In this document: one piece after another, positions 1 to 8,313 of the stretch
Layout: the number at the start of each line of letters is the position of its first letter
How positions within the stretch are numbered: the first letter of the stretch is position 1
Source: Mucilaginibacter psychrotolerans
Lineage (GTDB): Bacteria; Bacteroidota; Bacteroidia; Sphingobacteriales; Sphingobacteriaceae
Assembly: GCF_004519315.1 (NCBI RefSeq)
Contig: NZ_SOZE01000015.1
Coordinates: forward strand, 78,094 to 142,093
DNA: 64,000 nt
Direction: 5' to 3'
The notes under the pieces: generated by a model
The model's database searches: none
What the model saw: the letters and a program-made list of their open reading frames with translations, nothing else
Told to the model about the DNA's origin: nothing
Position numbers and translations under genes: made by a program

Positions 1-884
1 GCAATTTTTACGAGGGTGCCCGGCGTTGGCGGCACGGTATAAACTGTGCGCGGCTTTTCGCCTGCAGGGTTGGTGAGCAACGAGAACTTGCTCCTGATCA
101 ATTCCTCTACCGCTTTTACATCGAAATCGCCCACGGCTATTACGGCTTGCAAATCGGGGCGATACCAATCATGGTAAAAGCTTTTGATGGTAGCGGCATC
201 GAATGTTTTAAGGATGTTTTCCTGGCCGATGGGCAAGCGCGAAGCATACCGCGAGTTATTAAGTATGGCTGGCAGGGTTTGCTGGCTTAAACGCTCCTGC
301 GCATTTTTGCCACGCAGACGGGCTTCTTCCAGCACTACGCCGCGTTCTTTATCAATCTCCGCTGCATCAAAGCTTACATAGCCCGCCCAGTTGGCCAAAA
401 TGTTGAAGCCGTTTTTGAATACCTCGGCGCTATCGGTAGGTAAAGGCAGTTGGTAAACCGTTTCATCAAAGCTGGTGTAAGCATTTAAATCGGCACCAAA
501 CCGTATGCCCGATTTTTGCAGGTAGTTCACCAAATCGTTCTTTGGGTAATCACGCGTGCCATTAAAGGCCATATGCTCGGTAAAGTGAGCCAGGCCCTGC
601 TGCGCATCGGTTTCCAATATCGAACCGGTTTTTACAATGAGGTAAAGCTCGGCGCGGTTTTTTGGCTGCTCGTTATGGCGTATATAATAGGTGAGGCCAT
701 TGGGTAGTTTACCTATCAATACGTTGGGGTCGGTAGGCAATGATACTGGGCCTAGCTGCTGGGCTGCAGCTACCGGCTTGTTTTTGGGCGATGCTACGGG
801 TTTTCTTTTAACCTGCGCAAAGGTGCTGCCGGTGGCAAAAGACAGCGCCAATACAGCAAACGCAACTTTTCTGTTTAAGTTCAT
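1..884 (-). CDS. M16 family zinc peptidase, N-terminal part (runs off the window)
   Basis: About 294 residues of a secreted M16 (pitrilysin/insulinase family) metallopeptidase; the gene continues beyond base 1. It opens with a Sec signal peptide (MNLNRKVAFAVLALSF...), followed by a lysine- and proline-containing linker. The core begins with LPNGLTYYIRHN and carries the inverted zinc motif HFTEH followed by MAFNGT (bases about 572-600), which is diagnostic of the active M16 domain. A conserved stretch around GDFDVKAVEELI lies near the window edge. Bacteroidota homologues are usually 900 or more residues with tandem M16 domains, so roughly two thirds is missing here. The start ATG at 884 is supported by the signal peptide immediately following. 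It probably acts in the periplasm as a peptide-degrading enzyme; the substrate is unknown. Confidence 0.85.
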   Translation of the reverse strand, partial: MNLNRKVAFAVLALSFATGSTFAQVKRKPVASPKNKPVAAAQQLGPVSLPTDPNVLIGKLPNGLTYYIRHNEQPKNRAELYLIVKTGSILETDAQQGLAHFTEHMAFNGTRDYPKNDLVNYLQKSGIRFGADLNAYTSFDETVYQLPLPTDSAEVFKNGFNILANWAGYVSFDAAEIDKERGVVLEEARLRGKNAQERLSQQTLPAILNNSRYASRLPIGQENILKTFDAATIKSFYHDWYRPDLQAVIAVGDFDVKAVEELIRSKFSLLTNPAGEKPRTVYTVPPTPGTLVKI

Positions 885-988
885 AAATCAATTAAGAATG
901 AGGGTGCTAAGATGCGAAACGAAAAATATAGTTACAAATTGTTTTAAGGGTTAGGGATGGTGTTCCGCAGTGGCAACGGCTGTGGTCA

Positions 989-1450
989 TTATTCTTTAAA
1001 GGCTTCCTGCATCATCTGTTGTAGTTCGGCCTGATGGCCCTGTACAGCTTGCTGGCCCAGGGCGGCTCCTTTTTGCATTAAGGCCGGCTGTTTCTCGCTC
1101 AGTTTTAAGCCCAGGGGCGAACGGTAGAAGGCAGCCAGGTTTTTCAATTCCTGCTCGGTAAACTCCTGCGCATACATCGCAGCTAATTGGTCTTTCAGCA
1201 CATCCCAGCTGATGTATTTGGCAACGAAGCTGTTCATCACCTCAATGAATTTGGCGCGTTTTTCTTCGGGCAGCGAACCACTGGCTTGTTTAAGCATGGT
1301 GGTAATACCGGCTGTGAATTGTACATCGGCCTTTGATGCCATCAATACGTCTTCGGCGGCTTTCAGTTGCGCGGGCGTAACGGTAGGGGTAGTTTGTGCC
1401 TTAACTGCCGTGCAGAATAAAACGAACACAAGTAATAGTTTGAATTTCAT
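989..1450 (-). CDS. DUF2059 secreted protein
   Basis: A 153-residue exported protein. The reading frame is open further upstream, but the ATG at 1450 gives a clean signal peptide (MKFKLLLVFVLFCTAVKAQ) and sits 2 bases after the stop of the upstream acyltransferase gene, so translational coupling is likely. The mature part has the DUF2059 pattern: an alpha-helical domain with a WDVLKDQLAAMYAQEFTEQEL segment and the typical LAAFYRSPLGLKL run. Members are small periplasmic proteins with no established function. The longer version starting at 1504 would bury the signal peptide and overlap the upstream gene, so I reject it. Confidence 0.8.
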   Translation of the reverse strand: MKFKLLLVFVLFCTAVKAQTTPTVTPAQLKAAEDVLMASKADVQFTAGITTMLKQASGSLPEEKRAKFIEVMNSFVAKYISWDVLKDQLAAMYAQEFTEQELKNLAAFYRSPLGLKLSEKQPALMQKGAALGQQAVQGHQAELQQMMQEAFKE

Positions 1451-1452
1451 GA

Positions 1453-2562
1453 TTAGATTTTGATAAATATCTTCCGAAGATAAAAAACCCACATCACCAG
1501 CCAAAGGATTAATACAATTAAAATAGCGCCCAGCAACGAGGCATTTACCGGCGAAAAATACGGCACAAACAGATGCTGGTAGATGCTTTTGTCATCCCAT
1601 TTGATGAGGTTATAATAATGCGGAATGAAGCCCGACAGCACGTAAGCCGCAATAGCGTTGGTACCGAACACCACAAAGGGGTAAGTAAAGCGCTTATGCC
1701 CCTGCACATCTATCAGCCAGAAACAAAGGGCCAGGCCAATGGTTGCCAGCCCGCCGGTGTACAGCACGAAGGAACTTGTCCACAATGCTTTGTTGATAGG
1801 GAAGAACAGGTCCCAAACCAAAGCCGCCAATACGGCTATGACACCATAAGCAAACATCCAGCTTACTTTGATGCTGTCGTCGCGGTCTTTGCGTTTAAGC
1901 CAGGTGCCCACGCGGATACCAAAAAGGCCGGTGCCGATGGCGGGTAAAGTGCCCAATAATCCTTCGGGATCCCAGGTGCGTGAGGAGCGCCAGAGGTGGT
2001 CGGGGGTTAATAACGTGCGGTCTATCCAGGCACCGAGGTTGGTCTCAGGTTCGAGGTTGGCGTAGCCCACCCCGGGTACAGGAACGAAAGTCATTAGCAG
2101 ATAATAGCCTACCAACGCAACAACAAATACCCAGTCGCGCGTTTTTTGCGAGGTTTTAAGGTATAGCACGGTGCAGATGAAATATACCAGGGCGATACGC
2201 GGCAATACGCCCGGCAGGCGCAGTTTACTCAAATCGAAATTCCAGCGGAGGATCATCTGGGTACACCAGGTTATCAGCAAAAGTATAACCATGCGGCGCA
2301 ATGCAGTCCATATCATTTTTGATTGGCCCATGCCGCTTGCCTTTTTGCTTTCCATAGCGTAAACGATGGATACACCCACCATGAAGAGAAAGAAGGGGAA
2401 CACCAGATCGGTAGGTGTGCAGCCGTTCCATACGGAGTGCTCCAGCGGGGCGTAGATATGGCTCCAATCGCCGGGGTCGTTAACCAAAATCATAGTAGCA
2501 ATGGTGATGCCGCGGAAAACATCCAGCGAGAGCAGGCGGGGGGATTTGAGGACTGTGGTCAT
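1453..2562 (-). CDS. HGSNAT-like membrane acyltransferase (DUF5009 type)
   Basis: A 369-residue polytopic membrane protein with about ten hydrophobic segments. The N-terminus SLDVFRGITIATMILVNDPGD and the GCTPTDLVFPFFLFMVGVS segment are characteristic of the family related to human heparan-alpha-glucosaminide N-acetyltransferase and bacterial NagX/DUF5009 proteins. The conserved arginine and aspartates of the first loop are present. Family knowledge suggests transmembrane transfer of an acetyl group to a terminal glucosamine, but the bacterial substrate is rarely shown. Its position close to nagB and anmK fits an amino-sugar role, which is inference. It heads a two-gene unit with the DUF2059 gene, whose start lies 2 bases past this stop. 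Confidence 0.8.
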   Translation of the reverse strand: MTTVLKSPRLLSLDVFRGITIATMILVNDPGDWSHIYAPLEHSVWNGCTPTDLVFPFFLFMVGVSIVYAMESKKASGMGQSKMIWTALRRMVILLLITWCTQMILRWNFDLSKLRLPGVLPRIALVYFICTVLYLKTSQKTRDWVFVVALVGYYLLMTFVPVPGVGYANLEPETNLGAWIDRTLLTPDHLWRSSRTWDPEGLLGTLPAIGTGLFGIRVGTWLKRKDRDDSIKVSWMFAYGVIAVLAALVWDLFFPINKALWTSSFVLYTGGLATIGLALCFWLIDVQGHKRFTYPFVVFGTNAIAAYVLSGFIPHYYNLIKWDDKSIYQHLFVPYFSPVNASLLGAILIVLILWLVMWVFYLRKIFIKI

Positions 2563-2577
2563 GGATATGTTATTGAT

Positions 2578-2994
2578 TTATTCTTCTTGTGAGGGTGGGT
2601 ACATGGATATGGTGATGCCGATATTAACCTCTGCCGCAAGTTTTACCAGTTCGGGCGGAAGGCGATGGCTTTGATAAAAACCATTCCCCGGATTAAAAGA
2701 TACGCCAAAATGTAAAAAGGCGTAATCTAAGCCCTCGGCTGTTGAAATGTGTTTTAACGTTTCGCCGTTATGTTCCAGGTAGCCTATTGCATCGTTTACC
2801 TGTTCATTGAAGTCGTTAAATTTGGCATCGCTTACTGCGGCGGCGCAACCGGAGCCATCGTGTTTGCGGCCATCGGGTTTAAATTTAAATACTGGTTCGC
2901 CATGGCGATGTATATCATAAACCGTTAGCCCGCTTTTTTCAATAAAAGCATCAACGTTAAAATCCGTACCCCCAAGTTTTAAGTTACAAGACAT
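2578..2994 (-). CDS. Hypothetical protein, tandem paralogue A (weakly DUF4279-like)
   Basis: A 138-residue soluble protein with no signal peptide or membrane segment. It is a clear paralogue of the next gene: both begin MSC-L-L-GTDFNVDAF-EKSG and share HISTAEGL, FGVSFNP-NGFYQS and IGITIS. The overall layout, a short beta strand, a charged middle and a C-terminal IGITISMYPP strand, recalls small DUF4279 proteins, but I cannot confirm that without a profile search. No catalytic motif is visible. The 61-base gap to the second copy and parallel orientation indicate a local tandem duplication. Function unknown. Confidence 0.6.
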   Translation of the reverse strand: MSCNLKLGGTDFNVDAFIEKSGLTVYDIHRHGEPVFKFKPDGRKHDGSGCAAAVSDAKFNDFNEQVNDAIGYLEHNGETLKHISTAEGLDYAFLHFGVSFNPGNGFYQSHRLPPELVKLAAEVNIGITISMYPPSQEE

Positions 2995-3055
2995 ACTTTA
3001 TTATAAACCTCGCTATAACGCAGATGTGAAAGAAATCCGCAAAATATGGAATATT

Positions 3056-3481
3056 CTATTGATTTAATTCTTCTTCTGAAGGAGCGTAAATAGATATGGT
3101 GATGCCGATATTATTCTCTGCAGCTAGCTTTACCAGTTCGGCCGGAAGGCGCTGGCTTTGGTAAAAGCCATTTGGCGGATTAAAAGATACGCCAAAGTCG
3201 AGGTAAGCGTCCTCTAAGCCTTCAGCGGTTGAAATGTGTTTTAATGCTTCACCATGAAGTTTCAGATAGGCTATCGCGTCGCTTACCTGTTTATTGAACT
3301 CGTTAAATTCGGCAATGCTTACTGTGGCATAGCAACTGGAACCGTCGAGTTTCCGTCCATCGGGTTTAGATTTATATACCGGTTCGCCACGGCGGCCTAT
3401 AGAATCAGCCGCAAAACCGCTTTTTTCCAGAAAAGCATCAACGTTAAAATCCGTACCCCAAAGCGTTAAGTGACAAGACAT
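3056..3481 (-). CDS. Hypothetical protein, tandem paralogue B (weakly DUF4279-like)
   Basis: A 141-residue soluble protein, the upstream partner of the tandem pair. Aligned by eye, well over half of its residues match its neighbour, and parts of the coding DNA are nearly identical (for example the region specifying the FNVDAF segment). The charged patch GEPVYKSKPDGRKLDGSSC is conserved in both, with a Cys at the same position. It differs mainly in surface residues and by a short C-terminal tail. No signal peptide, membrane helix or known catalytic motif is seen. Function unknown. Confidence 0.6.
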   Translation of the reverse strand: MSCHLTLWGTDFNVDAFLEKSGFAADSIGRRGEPVYKSKPDGRKLDGSSCYATVSIAEFNEFNKQVSDAIAYLKLHGEALKHISTAEGLEDAYLDFGVSFNPPNGFYQSQRLPAELVKLAAENNIGITISIYAPSEEELNQ

Positions 3482-3498
3482 AATTTATGATAAACGAA

Positions 3499-3582
3499 GT
3501 CATTGAGAGGAACGAAGCAATCTCCCGGCTATACATTACCGCTTGTCCTGTGTAGAGATTGCTTCGTGCCTTATAATGACGT
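3499..3582. repeat. Palindromic intergenic repeat, GTCATTG/AATGACG family, copy 1
   Basis: Two inverted arms (GAACGAAGCAATCTC and GAGATTGCTTCGT) are bordered by GTCATTG on the left and AATGACG on the right. The same arms recur at 19162-19252, so this is a dispersed repeat rather than a gene-specific terminator. The arms here are somewhat eroded compared with the second copy. It lies just upstream of paralogue B. Confidence 0.75.
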
Positions 3583-3684
3583 GGTTTTAAGTTATTGATT
3601 ATCAGTATATATTTTTGCACGTCATAACCTTTTTTTTCAGGGTTACCCCCTGATGGATACTCGCAATGACGCGGAGGTGAATAG

Positions 3685-3712
3685 GTAGAGGCGCGAAACA
3701 TCGCGCCTCTAC
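3685..3712. terminator. Perfect 12-bp hairpin after nagB
   Basis: GTAGAGGCGCGA and TCGCGCCTCTAC form a perfect 12-bp inverted repeat with a 4-base loop, 10 bases beyond the nagB stop codon. There is no clear U-tract on the minus strand, so it may be a dispersed repeat that also protects or ends the nagB transcript. Confidence 0.45.
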
Positions 3713-3722
3713 GGTTGTTATA

Positions 3723-5642
3723 TTAAAATTTATACCTCACAAAGGCCTCCATAGCCGCGTATTCTGCCATGCCAAGTTTGTCGTAGTTTATGGCAGTTTC
3801 ACGGTTGCGGTCCTCGGCGCGCACCCAAAACTCGCGGGCATCGTCGCCGGGGAACACGGGGCGGTCCTTCTGGCTTTGGTGCTTGAAGATGGCATCGCGC
3901 TTGCGCAATACCTCGGCAGGGGAAAGCGGCACCGCCATCTCAATCTCGTGGGTGGCGAATTCGTGCCATGCGCCACGGTACAGCCACATCCAGCAATCTT
4001 TTACCCAATCCTCGGTTTCTTTCAAACGGGTAAGGGCAGCCAGGATGATGTTGAAGCATACGATATGCGTCCCATTAGGGTCGGCGAAATCGCCTGCGGC
4101 GAAAACCTGGTGGGGTTTCACTTTGCGCAATAGCTCCATCGTTAACAAAATATCCTCTTCGCCCACAGCGTTCTTTTTGGTCTTGCCCGTTTCGTAAAAA
4201 GGCAAAGCCTGGAAATGGATATTGCTATCCGGCACGCCCGCGAACCTTGCGCCGGCAATGGCTTCCGTTTTGCGGATGAAGCCTTTCACGTTGCGTATTT
4301 CCTGGGTATCTATCTGGTTAGGCAATTTGTTCTCGATGAAATGGCGCATCTCGCCATAAAGCTTCTTCAGTTCAGCGGCATCCTCGCCTACGCTTTCCTT
4401 AAAATCGATGGCGAACTCAACGTAGCGTAATACATCATCATCCCAAACGGCGGTATTGCCCGAAGTTTGGTAAGCTACATGCACATCATGTCCCTGGTCA
4501 ACCAAACGGATGAAAGTACCGCCCATCGAGATGACATCATCGTCAGGGTGAGGTGAAAAGACAATCGACCTTTTCCTTGCCGGCTCGGCACGTTCCGGGC
4601 GTTGGCTATCGTCGGCACCCGGCTTGCCGCCCGGCCATCCGGTGATGGTATGCTGTATCTGGTTGAAGATATCGATGTTGATGTCGTACACCGGCCCTTG
4701 CTCTACGGCCAACTGCGCCATGCCGTGGTTATTGTAATCTTCTTCGGTTAGTTTCAGTATCGGTTTACCAACGGCGCAGGATAGCCAGATCACTGCTTTC
4801 TTCTTCAGGTTATTGTCCCAAACACAATCTTTTACCAGCCATGGGGTGTCGAAGCGGGTAAGACCCGATGCTGCGCCTTCGTCAAGCACGAACTCCACAT
4901 GGTCGGACAACTGCAGGAAGGTAGCAGGCACGTCTCCTGATATCTCGCCCTCTACGGCTTTGCGTATGATGGATGCTTTCTTGGCGCTCCAGGCCATCAG
5001 GATGATCTCGCGGGCCTTGAAGATGGTACCAACCCCCATAGTGATGGCTTTGGTGGGCACATTCTGCTTGCCACCGAAATCACGGGAAGCATCGCGGCGG
5101 GTCAAATCATCAAGCGTAACCAAACGTGTACCCGAGTTAGGGGCGGAACCCGGCTCGTTGAAACCGATGTGGCCGGTACGGCCAATACCCAGTAATTGCA
5201 AATCCAAGCCGCCGAGTTCCGACAGCTGGCGTTCGTAATCCAAACAGAAAGCAGCAACATCTTCCTGTTCCAGGGTACCATCGGGGATATGTACCAGGTT
5301 TTTGTCGATATCGATATGGTCGAAGAGGTTCTCGTTCATGAAAGTGACGTAGCTCTGGGCAGCATCAGGCTTCATGGGGTAGTACTCATCCAGGTTGAAG
5401 GTAATGACGTCTTTGAAAGACAGTCCTTCCTCGCGATGCAGACGGATGAGCTCGGCGTACACGCCTATCGGCGTAACGCCGGTGGCCAGGCCTAAAACGG
5501 TTTGCTGGCCCAAAGCCTGTTTGCCGCGAATCAAAGCCGCTATGCGTGCCGCTACCGCCAGCGATGCCGCTTTCTGGTCGGCGTAAACGCTAACCGGCAG
5601 CTTCTCGTAACGTGTCTCTTCCAGTAAATTTAATCGTGCCAT
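3723..5642 (-). CDS. nagB: Glucosamine-6-phosphate deaminase fused to a PIG-L/LmbE deacetylase-like domain
   Basis: A 639-residue two-domain cytoplasmic enzyme. Residues about 1-270 are a NagB domain with the sugar-phosphate loop GLATGVTPIG (51-60), TFNLDEYY (81-88) and GHIGFNEPGS (157-166). Residues about 358-600 are a PIG-L/LmbE domain with the zinc motif PHPDDD (364-369). NagB converts glucosamine-6-phosphate to fructose-6-phosphate plus ammonia. LmbE-like domains usually remove N-acetyl groups from sugars, so the fusion could couple two steps, which is inference. The fused form is typical of Bacteroidota and about 640 residues is its normal length. The residue aligned with the E. coli catalytic Asp141 is Thr here (GRTGH instead of GNDGH), while the following His and the Glu of FNEP remain. 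It is divergent from anmK. Confidence 0.85.
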   Translation of the reverse strand: MARLNLLEETRYEKLPVSVYADQKAASLAVAARIAALIRGKQALGQQTVLGLATGVTPIGVYAELIRLHREEGLSFKDVITFNLDEYYPMKPDAAQSYVTFMNENLFDHIDIDKNLVHIPDGTLEQEDVAAFCLDYERQLSELGGLDLQLLGIGRTGHIGFNEPGSAPNSGTRLVTLDDLTRRDASRDFGGKQNVPTKAITMGVGTIFKAREIILMAWSAKKASIIRKAVEGEISGDVPATFLQLSDHVEFVLDEGAASGLTRFDTPWLVKDCVWDNNLKKKAVIWLSCAVGKPILKLTEEDYNNHGMAQLAVEQGPVYDINIDIFNQIQHTITGWPGGKPGADDSQRPERAEPARKRSIVFSPHPDDDVISMGGTFIRLVDQGHDVHVAYQTSGNTAVWDDDVLRYVEFAIDFKESVGEDAAELKKLYGEMRHFIENKLPNQIDTQEIRNVKGFIRKTEAIAGARFAGVPDSNIHFQALPFYETGKTKKNAVGEEDILLTMELLRKVKPHQVFAAGDFADPNGTHIVCFNIILAALTRLKETEDWVKDCWMWLYRGAWHEFATHEIEMAVPLSPAEVLRKRDAIFKHQSQKDRPVFPGDDAREFWVRAEDRNRETAINYDKLGMAEYAAMEAFVRYKF

Positions 5643-5685
5643 AAAAATTGCTTAGGGTTGGTAATGGGTGTACAATGGGTTGAAA

Positions 5686-5731
5686 CAAATATATACGTTA
5701 TTTATATACAGGACATTTTAATTTACATTTG
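5686..5731. promoter_or_regulatory. Divergent nagB/anmK promoter region
   Basis: Two Bacteroidota -7 elements (consensus TAnnTTTG) face away from each other. TATATTTG on the minus strand at 5693-5686 would serve nagB. TACATTTG on the plus strand at 5724-5731 would serve anmK, 32 bases ahead of its ATG. No clear -33 TTTG is present for either, so the call rests on the -7 boxes and on position. Confidence 0.45.
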
Positions 5732-5762
5732 TGCGTACACCCGTCCCGGTAAAAATAAGCAC

Positions 5763-6956
5763 ATGCCAGCATTGAACAAAAACCTGCAAAAACTATTCGC
5801 CGTTGCCCAAAAAGAGGAGCGGCTGGGCATTGGGCTAATGTCGGGCACCTCGCTGGACGGGCTGGATATTGCGCTTTGCAGCTTTAGCGGCAGCGGACTG
5901 CAAACGCAGTTTAAGCTTATCCATTACATCACTATTCCCTACGGCGAAACTTTCAAAAAAGAAGTACAGCAGGTATTTGCCCAAAAGCACGCGAACCTGG
6001 AAGAGGTGACGTTACTGAATGCCTATATTGGTAGCTTCCATGCGGAATTGATATTACAGTCCCTTGCGGAATGGGGCGTTGCCCCTGGCGATGTCGATTT
6101 CATCGCCAGTCACGGGCAAACCATTTACCACGCGCCAAAACGTTTGCATGGGCAAGCCGGATACAGTAACGCTACGCTGCAAATTGGTGATGCCGACCAC
6201 ATAGCCGTAAAAACCGGCATATTAACCATCAGCGATTTCCGCCAGAAACATATTGCAGCCGGTGGCGAGGGTGCGCCATTGGCCCTCTATGGCGATGTGC
6301 TGTTGGGTAGCAAACCCGGCGAGGACAGGATACTGCTCAATATCGGGGGCATTGCCAACCTTACCTACCTGCCGGCAGATGCCGATTACACCAAAGTGAT
6401 GTGTACAGATATCGGTCCGGGCAATACACTGATTGATGCTGCCTGCCGTGCTTACTTCGATCAGCCTTACGACGAGGATTCGGCGATAGCCTATTCGGGG
6501 GTGGTTAATGAAACGTTGCTGGATGCCCTACTGCACCATCCATTTTTTAACGAAAGCCTGCCAAAGACCACCGGACCAGAGCTTTTTAATTTGAATTTTG
6601 TAGCCGATGCACAGCAAGCCACCCGTACCCTAAATTTACCCAAAGCCGATTTAGTGGCTACGTTAAGTGCTTTCACCGGCCGAAGCATCCTGCGGTTCAT
6701 CGCATCCAACTTTTCTACTACCGGCATGAAAATATTTGTAAGTGGCGGCGGGGCCAGGAACCCTTTCGTGACCGATTACATCAAACGGGCGTTGCCCGGC
6801 GTTGCCCTGGCCGATACCAGCGAACTGGGCATTAACCCCGATGCTAAAGAAGCGATATTATTTGCGCTGTTGGGCAACGAAGCCCTCTGTGGCGAGCCAA
6901 CGGCGATAGGCAACAACCCGAAAGTGCTGATGGGGAAGTTTAGTTTTCCCTTATAG
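5763..6956 (+). CDS. anmK: Anhydro-N-acetylmuramic acid kinase
   Basis: A 397-residue cytoplasmic kinase that phosphorylates and opens 1,6-anhydro-MurNAc, giving MurNAc-6-phosphate during cell-wall recycling. The signature GLMSGTSLDGLDIALC is near the N-terminus, the ATPase-fold glycine loop LNIGGIANLTYLP is in the middle, and DIGPGNTLIDA and FVSGGGARNPF follow. I place the start at ATG 5763 (MPALNKNL): an upstream TTG at 5658 would add 35 hydrophobic residues unlike the family and would read through the promoter. The divergent pairing with nagB makes sense, since recycled amino sugars converge on glucosamine-6-phosphate. Confidence 0.93.
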   Translation: MPALNKNLQKLFAVAQKEERLGIGLMSGTSLDGLDIALCSFSGSGLQTQFKLIHYITIPYGETFKKEVQQVFAQKHANLEEVTLLNAYIGSFHAELILQSLAEWGVAPGDVDFIASHGQTIYHAPKRLHGQAGYSNATLQIGDADHIAVKTGILTISDFRQKHIAAGGEGAPLALYGDVLLGSKPGEDRILLNIGGIANLTYLPADADYTKVMCTDIGPGNTLIDAACRAYFDQPYDEDSAIAYSGVVNETLLDALLHHPFFNESLPKTTGPELFNLNFVADAQQATRTLNLPKADLVATLSAFTGRSILRFIASNFSTTGMKIFVSGGGARNPFVTDYIKRALPGVALADTSELGINPDAKEAILFALLGNEALCGEPTAIGNNPKVLMGKFSFPL

Positions 6957-6958
6957 CG

Positions 6959-6997
6959 TAACCGTAGTGGCGAGTTTCAACCCCATCGCTATGGTTA
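6959..6997. terminator. Possible bidirectional hairpin between convergent genes
   Basis: TAACCGTAG and CTATGGTTA pair fully if one G-U pair is allowed, between the end of anmK and the convergent hypothetical gene. The right arm overlaps that gene's stop codon. There is no U-tract, so termination is only a suggestion. Confidence 0.3.
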
Positions 6998-7543
6998 AAA
7001 GAAAAAGCCCTTATCACCAAAAAGCTCAACGGCCCTGTTTACTGACATCTTGCCGGCATTCACAGCCTGGTTAGCAAAAGGCACTAATTCGTAATGTTCG
7101 TCTTCGGTTTTGAGTCTGAAGTTAATGATGTATTTGTCGCCCGCCCTATCAACATAGGTGACGTAATTATCTACCCCTTGAGAAAATACAGGGTTAAAAC
7201 TTCTTCGTCCGTTTGGTTCACGTTTTCGATAATAGTTTGAAAATAAAAAATCAATCTCCGTTACATTATCAAGTGAAATGGTTTCGTTGTTTACCATTAT
7301 TTTATGGTTGCAGAATTTTATTGTTCCGGCTATGGTTCCTTCCAATGGTTTCTTTCGCCAAAAAGTCCCTGTCAAAAAATAGATACAGGTAGCAAAAGCA
7401 CCGAAAGCAGCGAATGGCGCAAAATCTGCAGCTATCCAATTTGTTGCAATTACGGCAACAAATAACCCCAAAACAATCCCATCAGTAGAGGGCCTGAATT
7501 TTTTTTCATCGGGAATAAATACGTCAAAAGAAATACAATCCAT
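6995..7543 (-). CDS. Hypothetical membrane protein with two N-terminal helices
   Basis: A 182-residue protein. Residues about 22-60 contain two closely spaced hydrophobic helices (IVLGLFVAVIATNWIAADF and FAAFGAFATCIYFLTGTFW). The remaining 120 residues are a mostly beta, charged domain beginning GTIAGTIKFCNHKIMVNNETISL. This two-helix plus beta layout is reminiscent of bacterial PH-like membrane proteins, but I do not recognise a named family. It is convergent with anmK and flanked by repeats, so it looks like a single-gene unit. Confidence 0.55.
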   Translation of the reverse strand: MDCISFDVFIPDEKKFRPSTDGIVLGLFVAVIATNWIAADFAPFAAFGAFATCIYFLTGTFWRKKPLEGTIAGTIKFCNHKIMVNNETISLDNVTEIDFLFSNYYRKREPNGRRSFNPVFSQGVDNYVTYVDRAGDKYIINFRLKTEDEHYELVPFANQAVNAGKMSVNRAVELFGDKGFFF

Positions 7544-7644
7544 AAATTAATCAGCACCATAAATGTAACGTTTTGCGTCGACTGGCGAAGGCATTAGCCC
7601 AATGATTTTAGTGGGGAAATTTTGTTTCCCCTTGTAGCTTTTTT

Positions 7645-7750
7645 TTAACCACAGAGTTACACTGAGAAGGCGCAGAGAAGGCACAGAGATATTTAAACGC
7701 TTAGCAGGCTCTGTGAACCTCTGCGTATCCTCCGCGTACTCCGTGGTTAA
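7645..7750. repeat. Palindromic repeat of the TTAACCACAGAG...CCGTGGTTAA type
   Basis: The ends TTAACCACAGAG and CTCCGTGGTTAA are inverted, and the interior consists of degenerate GCAGAGAAGGC/CTCTGCG stretches that also pair. This is a recognisable intergenic palindrome type. The surrounding 7544-7810 stretch holds no gene. Confidence 0.6.
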
Positions 7751-7810
7751 AAAATCTCCGTCTGTCTTTTCTTACTGAAAACTTTTATATTCGAACAAAA
7801 TTTTTATCCC

Positions 7811-8257
7811 ATGGATTTATACAAATTCGTCCTCCTGGCGCACTCCGGCTTCCGATACATCGTAATGGTTTTAATTTTGCTGGCTATTGTGCAATCCTTA
7901 GCCGGCTGGTTTGGCCAAAAAGAATACACCGAAGGCAACCGCAAGCTTAACCTGTTTGCCCTGATATCGGCCCATACGCAGCTGCTGATAGGGTTGGTGC
8001 TGTACTTCTTAAGCCCCTTTGTAAAGTTTGCCAAAGAAACTATGCACGAAGCCACCGCCCGTTATTGGACGGTTGAGCACATCAGCATGATGATATTTGC
8101 CATCGTTTTGATTACTATCGGGCACGCTAAATCCAAGAAAGAAATACTCGCGGTAAACAAGCACCGCACCGTCGCCATATTTTATTTACTGGCTATTATA
8201 GTGATAGTTGTGTCTATCGCGCAAAGCAAACGTGCCTTTTTTGGCATGAGTAATTAA
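7811..8257 (+). CDS. Small four-helix membrane protein, cytochrome b-like
   Basis: A 148-residue protein with four transmembrane segments at about residues 5-30, 45-68, 85-107 and 118-140. Histidines sit in or near the helices (LLAHSGFRYIV, ALISAHTQLLIG, TVEHISMMIFAIVLITIGHAK), an arrangement that could ligate haem. Similar proteins in Bacteroidota are often labelled cytochrome b, but I see no proof of haem binding. It stands alone, 17 bases upstream of the trp promoter, and is probably a separate transcription unit. Confidence 0.6.
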   Translation: MDLYKFVLLAHSGFRYIVMVLILLAIVQSLAGWFGQKEYTEGNRKLNLFALISAHTQLLIGLVLYFLSPFVKFAKETMHEATARYWTVEHISMMIFAIVLITIGHAKSKKEILAVNKHRTVAIFYLLAIIVIVVSIAQSKRAFFGMSN

Positions 8258-8273
8258 AAAAGAACAGAAAAAG

Positions 8274-8303
8274 TTTGCAGTTTCGATTTTCTTTATAAAT
8301 TTG
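8274..8303 (+). promoter_or_regulatory. trp operon promoter
   Basis: TTTG at 8274-8277, an 18-base spacer, and TAAATTTG at 8296-8303 match the Bacteroidota TTTG/TAnnTTTG promoter. Transcription would begin around 8308-8312, only a few bases ahead of the leader-peptide ATG at 8314. Confidence 0.7.
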
Positions 8304-8313
8304 CTGCCCGATC

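Noticed and set aside
184..954. Plus-strand reading frames within the peptidase region
   Set aside because: They lie entirely opposite the M16 gene, lack domains, and the minus-strand frame carries the HFTEH motif.
1451..1504. Longer start for the DUF2059 gene (to 1504)
   Set aside because: It overlaps the stop of the acyltransferase gene and buries the signal peptide.
3444..3701. 85-codon minus-strand frame beyond paralogue B
   Set aside because: It consists of the palindromic repeat and overlaps the start of a real gene.
5658..5762. 35-residue N-terminal extension of AnmK
   Set aside because: It would start at TTG, is hydrophobic and unlike the family, and contains the promoter -7 element.
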